Assembly (NCBI GenBank): GCA_022828595.1
Contig: JAKGHH010000001.1
Coordinates: 139,829,017-139,893,016 of the forward strand
Source of the DNA: Nelumbo lutea
Taxonomy: Eukaryota; Streptophyta; Magnoliopsida; Proteales; Nelumbonaceae
Direction of reading: 5' to 3'
DNA: 64,000 nucleotides
Part shown: one piece after another, positions 10,377 through 22,099 of the stretch
How the letters are laid out: each line of letters opens with the position of its first letter
Numbering within the stretch: position 1 is the first letter of the stretch
Notes under the pieces: model-generated
Seen by the model: the letters and a program-made list of their open reading frames with translations, nothing else
Told to the model about the DNA's origin: nothing
The model's database searches: none
Made by a program: the position numbers and the translations under genes

Positions 10377-12309
10377 TGTTAGATAGTTTTGTATGCCCTT
10401 AGCTTCAATCAGAATGATGTACTTTATGAGTTTATTGTAAATGAATAAAGATACATATTTGATTCATGTTCCCTTGGTATGTTTCTGTGTGATGCCCTTA
10501 AACTGGACACTTAATGAGACTCGTGTTTAGTTTAGAATGTTCACAGCCAGTGGGTCGGTCTGGGGAGACCTATCCTGACAAGGCTGACACTGTAGTGCCA
10601 CCAAGTCGGTTGGGGTGGCTTGTCTCAGCTGCCTGGGTGAGACCCTAGGAACATACAATGTAGGATTATTTGAATCTTTGAACTGAACCAGATTTCCAGT
10701 ATTGCCCTGGACCTTGGAGATTGATGGGCAAAACTGGAAAGTTACACCCAAACCCTAGAGTCGATTATGATACTGCACTGGGTGTCGGATTAGGCTGTCT
10801 TTGATGTACCAATCAGTGAGATCCTTAGAGGGGGTCAAAAACGGGTATGTTGGGACAGTCCGAGAATTCATCTGAGTGGGTGATCATAGTGACAGGATCA
10901 GCCCCTTTGTCGGACAATGGTAATGATCGGGGATGCACTCTCACTGATGCAAACCAAGACTACCCGTAGCCGATTTCAATCGTTGAGATTTGTTTTGCAA
11001 AATATATTTTATATAAGATATGAAAGTATATATGTTATGGTTTCAAAATGGTTTGCAAAAGGTTTTAATTCCCGGGATCCATATAAGTAGAGAGTGCAAC
11101 ACTGTTCCTTGCAGCCGAGGGAGAGGTCCTCTCTTATCGGGCAATGTATGATCATTATGGGCTGAGAGGTTAAGTGTAAGACCATTAAGGATAAACCCTG
11201 ATGGGCTAATCTTGCATCTGCCCATAGTCCCTGGGTGTTACAAGGTGGCTTGGCCCAGGGACCTCTTAGTGTAAGTGTTGGGCCCATAGAGCCCATTTGA
11301 TGGGTTTTAGGGGGTACACTGTCTTCAGCAGTGCATTCGGCCAGGCCTTGTAACAAAGGCTGGGCTGAACCCATGTGGCTGATGTGTAGATCATGCTTGG
11401 GTTCCACGCCATACAAGGAAGCCCAACTGGGCAGCAATTTGGAAGGTTTTTGAGTACATAACCTTAATGGGCCTTAAGCCCATTTCGAACTGGGCTGATT
11501 TGATCAGTCATTTAAAGGGGGCGAATTCTGAAGTGGGTCAGCTAAAAGGATTGGGCTTAGACCCTATCCACTCAGAGAGTCCAAGATCTAAATAAGATTT
11601 AGATCTGGAAACCTCCTAATTAGATTAGGAGACAGCTGATCTGATTTGCAGATAAGATAAGGATTATCCTTATCACTAAGGGACTTCTAACCCAAATATG
11701 ATTTGGATTAGCAACTCCTAATCTGATTAGGAGCTGATCCCTTTGAGATTATAAAAGGGGAAGGGGGCGGCAGCCTTTTAAATCATCAATTGCATTCTTC
11801 TCTTCAAGAAAGAGAGATTAAGAGATTTCCTGCATACTGCGAATTCTCTTCTGCTGCCACCTTCCTGCCATTGCCATTCCTTCAGTTCGATCTCCAGTTC
11901 TTGGGAGCAATCAAGATTGGATCTTGATTTCAATCTTTTGTGAAAAGATTGGTTGGAGCTGTACTCAAGTCGTCCAGTTGATCCTTACGAAGGATCAAGT
12001 TCTTTTGAAGAACGTTGCTGATTCTGCTCCACCCTGCACTGCGCCATCTTCAGTGGGAGCAGATTTTGGATCCTTCCTTGGGCGTGAACACCTCCATTGG
12101 GAGATAGTATTTCTTCGTATCAGGTATAATCCTCTCCCACTCCTTTTGGTTCAGATCTGGTTCAGTTTATGGTTCAAGATTGATCCTTGAAATATGATTT
12201 TCTAAATGGGGAATACGATTCCCAGTTGAAGGGAGAGATAAAATTTTTGAAATTCGCCCCTTATTCCGCAATCTTTGGGCGTCCATAGGATGGATCTCTC
12301 ATTCCTTCA
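10377..12309 (+). repeat. Copia solo LTR inside gypsy A
   Basis: Begins TGTTAGATAGTTTTG and ends CTCATTCCTTCA, with target duplication GCTGC at 10372-10376 and 12310-12314. It is closely similar along its length to the LTR at 59637-61567, which follows a copia pol region, so it is a solo LTR left by recombination between two LTRs. A TATAAAAGG box is at 11750-11758. It cuts the third exon of the element A antisense gene. Confidence 0.92.
11584..11733. promoter_or_regulatory. Palindrome cluster upstream of copia LTR TATA box
   Basis: Four near-perfect palindromes lie in 150 bp before the TATA box: AGATCTAAAT/ATTTAGATCT (11584-11606), CTCCTAAT/ATTAGGAG (11613-11631), GATAAGGAT/ATCCTTATC (11656-11674) and a second CTCCTAAT/ATTAGGAG (11715-11733). 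The first, second and fourth are kept in the LTR at 60840-61010. Dimeric factor sites in the LTR promoter are a plausible role but are not shown. Confidence 0.5.
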
Positions 12310-12475
12310 GCTGCACCACCACTCCCATGGCCTCGGCATCCCTTTGAGACCTCGCCTGCCTAGACCGCGCACGGCGAGTAGCAGCATCAGCAGCACGAGC
12401 ATTCTCCTCGGCAGCTCGCGCCTGCCTCGAGCATTTCTCCACCTGGTTCGCCAAGGCGTGAATGGAGGAGTTCAC

Positions 12476-12548
12476 CTATCAAACGAAAACAAGATCAGAG
12501 AAACGAATAAAAGAATAAAAGCCGAGCTCTAAAGAAGGGATCACTTAC
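12476..12548 (-). other. Intron 2 of gypsy A antisense gene
   Basis: On the minus strand the junctions read ATGGTG/GTAAGTGA and TTTGATAG/GTGAACTCC. The exon edges CATGGTG and GTGAACTCC recur in element C, and nearly so in element B, fixing a conserved 73-bp intron. Confidence 0.75.
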
Positions 12549-12948
12549 CACCATGGCATGAGTAACGGCACGGCAGGCCACTTGGTGCAGAGGGAGCTCG
12601 GTCCACGCCGCAACTTCCTCGGGAAACATCGCCTCCTTACTCCGTTGAAGAGCATGAACAGGCGACAGCACGCTCCCGTAGTCCCCCGAGGCCTCCGAGC
12701 CCGATGGCCCAGCTCGCATATGAGCGGACTCGGAATAGGCAGGAGCCCCCGTGTGTGTGGTTTCGGCATAAGGAGCCCCACCGGCCCCTGCATAGGAGAA
12801 ACCATCTCGGGCTCCTCTGCCGGATAATCCGGCACCTCGGGCTCCGCAGCTCGGGATGGCTCAGCGCGAGCTTGCTTGGCCACCCGCTTTCTCCTCTTCA
12901 TGCCCTCGAACAAGTGCCCACCTCGGGTCCCTCGAGAATCCATTGTAC

Positions 12949-13020
12949 CTACGAAAAGGAGTTCGGCATCAGTAAGACGTAAAAGAAGAGCAAGACAAGA
13001 TCACTAGGGAAAGAACCTAC
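12949..13020 (-). other. Intron 1 of gypsy A antisense gene
   Basis: On the minus strand it starts GTAGGTTC and ends TTCGTAG. The donor context GGGTAGG matches GGGTAGGCCTCC-type donors at the same place in elements B (17072) and C (55514). Confidence 0.65.
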
Positions 13021-14007
13021 CCGAACTCAGGCCTGCAGCAATAAGCTTGGCCTCCGTCAGATACCATTGGCAATCCAGCCCAAGCCGCGCCCATTGCCGG
13101 AGGCCCTTCGCCGTCTCCTCATCAAGTGTGATGCCGGAATCAGGAGCGGCCAACCCCCAGCCGGTCTGAAACGGCCACCCCATTGCACTTCGCACCCCGA
13201 AATAGTCCCGCTTCCACGCCGGGACCTTATTGGGGAGTCCGTGTAAGAGCTTGAAGCCCGGGCGAGGGGACAGGTAGTATGCCCGCCTACGCCCAGGAAG
13301 GGGACCCACTTGCTTTTTCAGCATTAAGATAGAAGAAAAAATCTCCAAATCCAAAGGGAAGTTCTCGTCGCAAAATAAAGAGATCGTTCCCACTAAGTTC
13401 CTAATAGAGTTCGGGTGAAGCTGGCCAACCGTCACACCGGAAGTGGTTTAGGACCTCGACAAGAAGAGGGTGGAAGGGCAGTCGCAGCCCCGCGGCAAAG
13501 CTGTTCCCGGAAAATCACCATCTCATCAGGACCGTGTTCCCAAGGAAAGCTGCCCGTAGGGATAAAGTAACCGTACTCACTGGGCAAATTGTAGTAGTCT
13601 ACGAGGGTTTGAAGTTCCTCAAGCGTCATAGTCGAAGGGCCGAACTGATCTACAACCCGGCCACGACGGGAGGTGGATGTCGACCTACCCGAAGCACCTC
13701 GGGTGGTAGGCCCGACCCCTTCCTCAGGACCTACATCAGGCTCACTTGAACTACCATGGGACGCAAACTGGTTCGTAGAACCCACATCAGACCCGCTTGA
13801 ACAGTCTGAACCCTCCAAACCAGACATCGTGAAACGGAACGGGATTCCAAAAACACTCACCCGGGAAGAAGACTGAAGCAGACCGCGAGAATTCGAACAA
13901 GCAAGAAGACCTGGGATGCGAGCTAAAAAAGCATGGACACGAGCTGAAACTTAAGGCGCGAGCTCAAGATGTACAACAGTAGCAAGGACGGGTCCCCCCC
14001 CGCGCAC

Positions 14008-14015
14008 TATTTATA
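14008..14015 (-). promoter_or_regulatory. TATA box of gypsy A antisense gene
   Basis: TATAAATA on the minus strand, in the context GGATATAAATAGTG, 188 bp upstream of the ATG at 13827. Elements B and C have the same octamer at nearly the same distance. Confidence 0.65.
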
Positions 14016-14370
14016 TCCACAGCGTACGGAAAGCGACGGCCCAGATCGAAGCGAATCCAACGTCCCACAGCCGCGCTAAGCCGCACGTCTTCCAAGACCA
14101 ATCGGCGCACGTCTTTCCGAAACTGACGGAACGTCACGCACGTCTTGTCAGAGGACAGGTGTCGGCACGCGTCTTCCCAAAACTGACGGGGTAACGGCGC
14201 ACGTCTCCTCGCAATAAAAGCGTCTGCAGCGCAACTCCCGAACAACTGCCGTCACGACTCCCAAATGCGCGCCCTTTTTTGAAAATCAAATTAGAGCAAG
14301 CGCGCTCAGCACGGACCAAAACCCTCCTGCTACCTTGCAAACTCCCCGCACCAAGACGGGACCGTTGTCG

Positions 14371-14388
14371 CAGGGAGTGGGGGGCAAT
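14371..14388 (+). other. Polypurine tract, gypsy A
   Basis: CAGGGAGTGGGGGGCAAT abuts the 3' LTR start TGATGAAGGG, the place where plus-strand cDNA synthesis is primed. Confidence 0.8.
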
Positions 14389-15365
14389 TGATGAAGGGAA
14401 ATTTGGCCCGACCTCGCGATCGCCCGACATGCGGCAAAGGCAAGCAGCTCCGGACAGTAGAGCGCCCAAAGCGAACATCGGAAGCAAGTCCAAACTCACT
14501 ACCGAGCCCGAACTCCAGACCGCTGTACTTAGTCCGAGCTCCTTGTTAAGAGCGAGCTCCCTGTCAAAGGCCCGAGCTCCCTAAGTCCGAGCTCCCTACT
14601 AGGAGCCCGAGCTCCCTGTTAAGAGCGAGCTCCCTGTTAAGGGTCCGAGCTCCCCAAGAACCCGAGCACCCTAAAATCCGAGCTCCCTATTAAGAACAAA
14701 CTCCCTACTGGGAGTCCGAGCTCCCTATTAAGAGCGAGCTCCCTACTGAGAACCCGAGCTCCCTGCAAGGAGCACGAACTATACTGGGCCCCAAGCCTCA
14801 CAAAGCTGACCCGTGGCAGCTCGGAACACTCCAAACCGAACTCAAGGCACCTCGCTCGCCACTCCAACACTTCACTCCCAAAGCACTAGGCCAACCAAAC
14901 GTACCCGACACCAAGGACGTCTGTACCCAAGGGCGACGCACCTGACTGATTTGGGATCTGACGCCTGACAGCCGCATTTCAAACGGCTTCCTGCCACCGC
15001 CACCTGCAATCGTCGTCACTTGCCGCAGAGACGGCTCCGACAAAAGGAACAGTGGCGGTTCTGTCCGGCCAGAGGAAATGACACTCGAACTGGCAGGAGT
15101 TCAGAAGTAATCATGCCCGACTTGACGAAGGCCTGGAAGTGAGTGCGCGAGGTGGTTATAAAAGGCTTCTACCCCCCAGGAACGAGGTATGCTAACTTTC
15201 GCGCTATCTGGTTATTCTTGCCTTTGAAGGATTCAAACTTGAGCTTCGGAGCCCTTACGTCGGGTTCTCCCCGGAGCTTCTCTTCTCCTTCCGTTTCAGG
15301 TCCCTGTTACTCAGTTCAGAGGCAAGATCATCGACAGCTAAGACCGGCCAGATTGTGCATCATCA
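14389..15365 (+). repeat. Gypsy A 3' LTR
   Basis: Matches 4019-5012 along its length and lacks one 17-bp GAGCTCC-type unit. TATAAAAGG is at 15157-15165. Ends CATCATCA before the CTTAG duplication. Confidence 0.92.
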
Positions 15366-15729
15366 CTTAGTGATAAGATTTATCGATTCAGGTGGAACCG
15401 GGATGAATTCTTATCGTGATCTCAAGAAATTCGGGATCTTTTGGCTCATCGTGACCTCAAGAGATTCGGGATCTGTTGGGGAGGCCTTTGGAGTCGGTTA
15501 TGCGGTGCTTTGGCTCATTAGCTCCGAGTTGGAGCTTCAACTCTTTAGTCCCGAACTGGATTGAGTAGTCGAGGTGCCATTACACCGAGGTGGGTTTTGG
15601 GCCGAGGTGGCTGAATACCCAAACTACGAATGTTGCGAACTGGGCTTGCCTAGCTGAGTTGTCATCCTTCAATCAAATCGCGCCTACATGTCCCCTTTTT
15701 GCTAGGTCGTGCCAAATCACCCTTCATCA
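15366..15729 (-). repeat. Gypsy B 3' LTR, proximal part
   Basis: Continuation of 3663-4018 after the element A insertion; it aligns with 25285-25645. Its right edge reads CCTTCATCA, the minus-strand LTR start TGATGAAGG. Confidence 0.88.
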
Positions 15730-15747
15730 ATTGCCCCTCCCTCCTCG
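15730..15747 (-). other. Polypurine tract, gypsy B
   Basis: On the minus strand, GAGGAGGGAGGGGCAAT directly precedes the 3' LTR start TGATGAAGG. Confidence 0.75.
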
Positions 15748-16038
15748 TGCTAGGGGTCCCAGCCCAGTGCGGGGAGTTCATGAAGAGTCTAGGTGGATTT
15801 GGCGCAAGGTCTAGTCAATTTGGAGGGCGAACCGTTTGTTGGGCCTTTTCAACCATCTAGCTCAACCACGACTGAGACATGTACAATCAACCCAGTGTGG
15901 ACATCACATCATTTATAGATTCCGCGGACGCCAAAGAGCGCGCTCAACCAATTTCGTCCTCAGGTAGCGTGCAACCGATTTTCATGGGAGCCATCGGATT
16001 GTACATGTCTCAGTCGTTGATCACCAGATGCAGTGGAC

Positions 16039-16046
16039 TATAAATA
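16039..16046 (+). promoter_or_regulatory. TATA box of gypsy B antisense gene
   Basis: TATAAATA in GGACTATAAATAGGGGG, 180 bp upstream of the ATG at 16219. A GTGAGT donor-like site (near 16168) and a TATCTAG acceptor just before the ATG suggest a 5' leader intron; this last point is tentative. Confidence 0.65.
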
Positions 16047-17071
16047 GGGGGTCAAAGGAACCATTACCTTCGCCAAAAATCTTGTAGTTGAGCTCTCCTG
16101 AGGTTGCGTCGAAGTCCTTCAACTCGCCATTCCTTCCTTTGTGTCTGAGGTCATTGTTGTCCTTTTGGTGAGTTCATCTTCTTTCATTAGTTGTTCCCCT
16201 TTTTTTTTCTTATCTAGTATGTCTAGTGCTAGCATAGATATGTTACTTAGTGATTCTAGTGAGCCCGAGGGTGCTGAGGTGCGGTCCTCGGCTCCCGCTG
16301 GTGAGGTAAGCCCTTCGCTAGAGAGCTCCTCTTTGCACCTCTTAGGAGAAACACCTTTACCCGAAGTTGGGCCATCTCGGCCTAAGGAACCTGAAGCTCG
16401 GGTAGAGGGACCGACCTCCAAAAAGGGGGGTCCCATCTTCTTCTCGGGGTTGGGATCCAGATGACTTCGGCCCTTCCACGATGACCTTGGACAGATTATT
16501 GTCCTTGGTAGCCTGTTACCGTCTTCCCAACACTCTTACCTTTAGTATTCCTTTGGGTCAGTACCCTTGGGTTCATAGTCACCACGAGCTCGCAGTTTTT
16601 GAGGAGCAGCTCGTAGCTGGGTTGCGCTTCCCTCTCCACCCTTTCATCATAGAAATTATTAAGTTCTTCAACATTACCATTGACCAGTTACACCCGAACT
16701 CCATCCAAACCATTGTTTGCACAATCTCTCTGTTCCACAAGTATAACCGACCTCTTTCCCTAGACACTTTTAGTTCGATCTGCTCCATCAAGAAGAACTC
16801 TGCTTGCCTGCACAGGGACACCCAGCAAAGTTACTACATTTCCCCCCGCCCTGGGTTCAAAGTCTTGTTTGGTAGCCCAAACAAAGTTCCAGCCTGGAAG
16901 AGGAGGTACTTTTTTGTTCGGAACCTTGAGGGATGGCCATTCCCGACTCACTCGGGGTGAGGCTAGATGCTAAGAATAGGGCGGTCATTAATTCCTAGAG
17001 GGACCTCGGCCTTGAAATGAAAGATTTCTTGGCTGAGGAGAAGCTTGTATGAGCTAGGCATAGTCCTCCTG

Positions 17072-17175
17072 GTAGGCCTCCACCTTGGCACACACATTGC
17101 TTTTTCTTTCTTATTTTGCACTTACTTCAGTTCGTGACTAACTTTTTTCTTTTTCTCTTGCAACAACTATGACAG
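17072..17175 (+). other. Intron 1 of gypsy B antisense gene
   Basis: Starts GTAGGCCTCCACC and ends ATGACAG; T-rich before the acceptor. The donor is shared with element C (55514), at the same place in the protein. Confidence 0.65.
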
Positions 17176-17563
17176 GCATTGACGCAACAAACCTTCTGCG
17201 AAGTGTTCAGAGGGGAAAGAAGAGGAAGGCCTCAAAGAGGTCTCATTGAGAGGAGGTTGGTCCTTCAGTTCCCGCCCAACCTGAGGCCGCTGTGCTAGAG
17301 CCGATCTCAGCTGAGCTCCTGGAGGAGGAGGTCGATCCCCAACCTCCAGTCGTTGACCTGGATGAGGACCAGGACGAGGGAGCCCCGCCTCACGAGCCCG
17401 AGGTACTTCGGTGCCCGAGTCTCAGCTCCCGAAGGAGAACATAATGACCCTGTGGCTCGGGCTCCTTAAGAGCAAGGACGCCGTGTTTTCTACGGAGGTC
17501 ACGGAATGGACTGACATGCTAATGTGTTAGCTCGAAGGAAGAGCAGCTAGTTACTGCATGGTG

Positions 17564-17638
17564 GCGAATAACCCGCCCCTTTGTTTTATTTTCATACTCT
17601 TTTGTTAATAGTACTTGCGTCTGCTTTCTATTTGCCAG
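17564..17638 (+). other. Intron 2 of gypsy B antisense gene, mutated donor
   Basis: Exon edges CATGGTG and GTGAGCTCC match elements A and C. The acceptor TTTGCCAG is intact, but the donor reads GCGAATAAC where the others have GTAAGT or GTGAGT. Confidence 0.6.
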
Positions 17639-18969
17639 GTGAGCTCCGCTATTCATTCGCTCATCTACCAGTTTAAGATCCATTTGAAGTGATCCCGGGA
17701 GGCCAAAGAAAATTCTCAGAAGCTATACCACAAGCTGGATTTAGCTTGGGGTGAGGTTCTTCAAGCTAAGAAGGGAGCTTGGAGCCAGTAAGAGCTGATC
17801 CTCATATTGACGGAGGAGAAGGAGAAACTCAAGGGGGAGAAGAAGGCTCTCTTGCACGAGAACGAGAACCTCGAGGTGATGATCAAGGAGTGCACTGAGA
17901 TCTTTGACACCACCATCCAGGATGCGCAGGTTTAGGAGAGAGAAAGAGCACCATTGAGGATTTCAAGGAGTCCCCAGAGTTTCACGAACTCCAAGTCGAG
18001 TACGGATCTAGCTCGTACCGGTCAGGCTTCAAGCTTTGCAAGTGGCTGATGCAATGAAAGTTTCCCGAGCTCAACTTTGGATCTGTTTCCATGTCAGTCG
18101 TCACTCCTAAGATGACGAAGGAGGCTGGCGAGGAACCCGACTCCTCCGAAGGGGAAAGCAATGGTGAAATTCTTGAGGCGAAGCCGTCAGGAGAAGCAGG
18201 CTGAGAGGACGTGGAAGAGGACCATATGGAAACCGACCTACCTGTTGGAGGGGATTCTAGCAGATCGGGTTTATAGTCGTGTCTCTTTTCTTGGACCTCC
18301 TTCCATACAATGTACATCCCAGGCCTTTGAGCTCAGTTATAGTAGTTTGTTTTTTTTTTTTTTTGTACTCGAAGTTCTACATCAATGAAATATAAGTGAT
18401 TTGGCAATCTTTGTGCAATTTTTTTTTAAGTGTAGATTACTCCCGACTTGGAGAAGTAAACCAAATAGGAGTGGACTTTTCCCAAGTATAGGTTGCTATC
18501 GAGCTGGTGAGGTCGACGCTAGTAGGAATGATATAATTGTCATTGCATGTTAGGACGATCAGACACCGTAGGGTACATACCCGAACTGTATATGCCTGGG
18601 TCACTTATTTGCTTAAGTGTTGGTTATCCCTAAGTGCCGAGCTAACGAGCTCGGCTCCATGTGGGATTAACCTTATGTTGCTGTACATCGAGGTGAATTA
18701 GACATCGTAGGGTTTGCACCCGAGCTATCTATGCCTCATAGGCGACTAAGACTCATTTACCTATGCTGAAGAGGCGACTAGGACTTGTCTGCCAATGCCG
18801 AAGAGGTGAATAGGACTTGTCGTAGTGCCGAGGTCTTCTGTCAACTCGGCACCATAGCCCTTAGACTTCTGGGAGTGACTCGCAATCCTCTCTCCAGTCT
18901 GTCATATTTTTCGACCAGTTCAGTGGTCACATAAACTTGAGGAAATTTTGCCATTGGGTTGCAAGTTCA

Positions 18970-20060
18970 TGAGTAGTACCTTCTTAGGTTTTCAATATTC
19001 CATGCTCGTGGTACATGCTTCCCTTCTAAAGTTTCGAGCTCATACATGTCTTCCCCAAATACCCATTTTATGCGGTATGTATCTTCCCAATTTGGTCCGA
19101 GCTTGCCAATGTCGGGCTTAGGTACCATAACCTTCCGAAGAACCAGGTCATCGACCCAGAAGTGTCATTTTCTGACCCAGGCGTTATAGTACCGAGCTAC
19201 TCTTTGTTGGTAAGTTGTGATCCAAATGTAAGCTAGGTCCTGTACCTCCTCTATCAGGTCTAGGTTGTTACGAAGCTCGTCATCATTCACCTCCTTATCA
19301 TAAGCCTCCAATCGTAATGTGGGTACCTCGATTTCTGTTGGAATCACCGCTTCTATGCCATATGTGAGGTTGAAAGGGGTTTCACCTGTGGTGGTCTTAA
19401 TAGTAGTTTGGTAGGGCCAAAGGACACTGGGCAGTTCATCCACCCACAACCCCTTGGCTCAAGTTAAGCAAGCTTTCAATCCACAAAGTATCGCTCTATT
19501 TGTTACTTCTGCTTGCTTGTTCGCCTGGGGGTGTGCCACCGAGGTAAAATTCTGTTGAATCCCCATTTCGGCACACCAATTTTGAAACTTTATATCTCCG
19601 AACTGTTTCCCATTGTCAGATATCAACACCCAAGGTAGTCCGAAGTGACATACTATGCTTTACCAGAAGAAGTTCTGTATGTTGCGGGTTGTGGTCGTTA
19701 GCAAGGGTTCGGCTTCCACCCACTTCGTAAAGTAATCTACTGCTACAACCAAGAACCTCCTCTACCCTGTTGTTGGGGGGAAAAGACCAAGGATGTCGAT
19801 TCCCCACTGCGCGAAGGGCCACGGGCTACTGAGATATTTCAAATCAACAACAGGTTGATGGTGAATGTTGGCATGCCTCTGACACCTGTCACACTTTTTG
19901 ACGAGCTCGAGTGCATCTGCCTTCATTGTGGGCCAATAATAACCTTGCCTTAGCACTTTCTGTGCGAGAGCTTTGCCCCCCAAGTGTTTGCCGCACAAGC
20001 CTTCATTGGTGCCGCGAAGTACATGCTCAACTTCTGAGGGTCGTAAGCAACGCAGGTAAG
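18970..20060 (-). pseudogene. Gypsy B integrase (broken)
   Basis: On the minus strand the HHCC domain reads GLCGKHLGGKALAQKVLRQG then YYWPTMKADALELVKKCDRC and QRHANIHHQP. The core follows with WPFAQWGIDILG, DYFTKWVEAEP and a VLISDNGKQFG block, and the end has WVDELPSVLWPYQTT, GETPFNLTYGIEAVIPTEIE and RAWNIENLRRYYS. A stop after RKxH near 19165 and further stops in the core break it. It retains a longer coherent core than element A. Confidence 0.88.
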
Positions 20061-20159
20061 GGAGCGTGAAAGACCTCCTATACAGCTGTCCGTCTATGAG
20101 GACGTATTTAGCTGACTGGCGCTCTACCCTTCAGGCTGTGTTACACTTTGTAGGTAGGG

Positions 20160-22010
20160 TCCCGTGGAGCAGATAACTCACGAGCGCGTTAATCCAGCTC
20201 AATTCCGCTTGTGATATGGGAGCAACCTCTTCTGCCCCTCCCCGAGAATGTTGGGCCGATGTAGGTCCTCTATGTATGCAGTTTGCATGGTGTTGCTGCT
20301 CGTGCTAGCTAGTCGTGACAAGGCATCAGCCTCAGCATTCTCAAACTTCGGAATCTGTCTAATGAAGTAGGAGACAAGGCTGCGCAGGATCTCTCTGACT
20401 TTGGCCAAGTAAGCTGCCATAGTAGGGCCACGGGCTTCGTACTCACCAGTGACTTGATTAACCACTAGTTGTGAGTTGCTTTATACAATGAGGTGATTTG
20501 CTTCATTTCCCTTGCTAAGGTTAACCCGATGACTAATGCTTTGTATTCTATCTCATTGTTTGATGCTCAAATCCAAACCGAAGAGCATGTTCCAGCTTCA
20601 CCTCACTTGGATCGTACAGTATCAGTCTTGCACCGCTTCCCTACTGGTTGGACGAGCCGTCGACTTGGAGGATCCAGGACTCCTCGTCCTAAGTCGGTTC
20701 CGCTCTGATTGGAACCGATGCCACACTAGTTGAAGCTCCCGTCACTGTGCTGAATGTGCATTCAGCTACAAAATCAGCCAAGACTTGAACTTTGATTGCT
20801 GGTCGAGGCTCATACTGGATATCGTATTCGCTCAGTTCGATGGACCACTTCGTCAATCTCCCAGGCACCTCGGGTTTGAGTAGAATCTACCTTAGGGGTT
20901 TGTTGGTGAGAACGACGATAGTGTGGGCTTGGAAGTACGGGCGAAGCTTTTGGGCTGCTATGATTAGTGCATATGCTAATTTCTCGATCTCCGGATACCT
21001 GGTTTCTGCATCCTGCAAAATTTTGCTAACATACCGATTTACTTCTTTGATTAGTTCCGAACTAACCACCTCGTCGCTCGTAGAGAGGTAATAGCTTTAA
21101 CACATCCCCTTCTTCGGGTCGAGTTAAAACTGGGGTGGTACCTAAGTATCTTTTCAGATCGTTAAAGGTGAGTTGGCATTCTTCTGTCCATTCAAAGTCC
21201 TTACTCTTTTTATCGCTTTAAAAAAAGGGTAAGCACCAATCTACTGACTTGGACATGAAGCGGCTCAGGGCAGCTATCCGACTAGTCAGCCTCTGAACCT
21301 CTTTTATTTTCCGGGGTAGTCTCATATCTAGAATGACTTTTTATTTTATCTGGGTTGGCCTCGATGCCATGTCGGTTGACTATATAGCCTAGAAATTTAC
21401 CCAAAGTGATCCCGAAGACGTACTTTTGGATTTAGCTTCATGTTATATCTTCGTAAAATTTGAAAAACACTCTTTAAATCATTCAACAAAAAATCCAAAA
21501 ACTGGGTCTTCACGACGATGTCATCAACATAACACTCTATTTTATTGTCGATTAACGGCTCAAAAATCTTATTTACAAGGCATTGGAAGGTTGCCCCAAC
21601 ATTTTTAATCCGAAAGGCATGACCTTGTAACAGTATAACCCGAACTTAGTTATGAAGGCGGTCTTCTCTTCGTCAGCAAGATCCATCCTAATCTGGTTGT
21701 AACCGGAATAGGTGTCCAGGAAGCTCAACAACTCATGCTCTGAGGTCGTGTCCACTAGGTGGTCGATCTTGGGTAGTGGGAAGCAATCATTCAAGCAGGC
21801 TCTGTTCTGGTCGATGTAGTCGACGCACATGCACCACTTGCCATTGGCTTTTTTCACCAGAACCGGGTTAGCCACCTATCTTGGGTAATGGACCTCCCTG
21901 ATAAAGTCTGCCGTGAGGAGCTTCCCAACCTCTTCATCGACTACCCTCCAATGTTCGGGGCGAGGTTGCACTTCTTCTACCTCATTAGCCTGACTAAAGG
22001 GTCAGTATTC
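20160..22010 (-). pseudogene. Gypsy B reverse transcriptase / RNase H (broken)
   Basis: Minus strand, in several frames. RT shows ANPVLVKKANGKWCMCVDYI, DTYSGYNQIRMDLADEEKTA, YKVMPFGLK and the catalytic ECYVDDIVVKT near 21508-21545, in a frame different from the block before it. RNase H shows RYPEIEKLAYALIIAAQKLR, SWILQVDGSSN and NAEADALSRLAS. Frameshifts near 21575 and stops at many sites rule out activity. This copy keeps the RT palm that element A has lost. Confidence 0.88.
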
Positions 22011-22099
22011 AGTTTGTGAGTTATAATTTTTGAATCAATTCCGGGCATTTCTACCGCGGAGCAATCAAAAACATCTAAGTTTTCAAGTAAGAAACTTAC

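Larger units (their letters stand above)
9977..13827 (-). pseudogene. Antisense extra ORF of gypsy A, spliced, interrupted
   Basis: The gene runs opposite to gag-pol between integrase and 3' LTR. Exon 1 starts at ATG 13827 (MSGLEGSDCSS) and contains an acidic, Ser-rich leader. Next comes a conserved domain with YNLPSEYGYFIPTGSFPWEH, VGQLHPNSIRNLVGTISLF, YYLSPRPGFKLLHGLPNKVP and AWKRDYFGV, matched in elements B and C. Frameshifts near 13440-13500 break it. Predicted introns are at 12949-13020 and 12476-12548. Exon 2 is short and basic (GMKRRKRVAKQAR). Exon 3 is Ala/Arg/Glu-rich and likely coiled coil, is cut at 12309/10376 by a copia solo LTR, and ends in an acidic tail. The domain resembles the plant-only putative gypsy-type transposon family (Transposase_28); its function is unknown. 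Confidence 0.8.
4019..15365 (+). mobile_element. Ty3/gypsy (Tat-like) retrotransposon A
   Basis: Full-length but broken element inserted in the LTR of element B, with target duplication CTTAG (4014-4018 and 15366-15370). The LTRs are 994 and 977 bp and differ by roughly 20 substitutions by eye, mostly transitions, plus one 17-bp indel, so the insertion is fairly young. The plus strand carries gag, zinc knuckle, protease, RT, RNase H and integrase. An opposite-strand ORF follows, split by a copia solo LTR at 10377-12309. A deletion removed part of RT and RNase H. Confidence 0.92.
16219..18276 (+). pseudogene. Antisense extra ORF of gypsy B, spliced, broken
   Basis: Transcribed opposite to the gag-pol of element B. 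Exon 1 begins MSSASIDMLLSDSSEPEGAE, an acidic leader, and shifts frame near 16430. It continues with the conserved domain: TLDRLLSLVACYRLP, IPLGQYPWVHSHHELAVFEE, FPLHPFIIEIIKFFNITIDQ, YYISPRPGFKVLFGSPNKVP. Intron 1 is 17072-17175. Exon 2 is charged (GKKRKASKR, then runs of Glu/Asp). Intron 2 would be 17564-17638 but its donor reads GC instead of GT. Exon 3 (17639-18276) encodes a Lys/Glu-rich coiled coil with several stops and an acidic tail. Function is unknown; it shares ancestry with the copies in A and C. Confidence 0.8.

Noticed and set aside
10527..10751. Short frames within the 1.9-kb copia LTR, repeated at 59800-60600
   Set aside because: They recur only because the LTRs are copies of each other, and stops and shifts differ between copies. 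LTRs of this family do not appear to code.
12545..12943. Independent 132-codon gene on the minus strand
   Set aside because: It is exon 2 of the element A antisense gene read without splicing, in part in a shifted frame.
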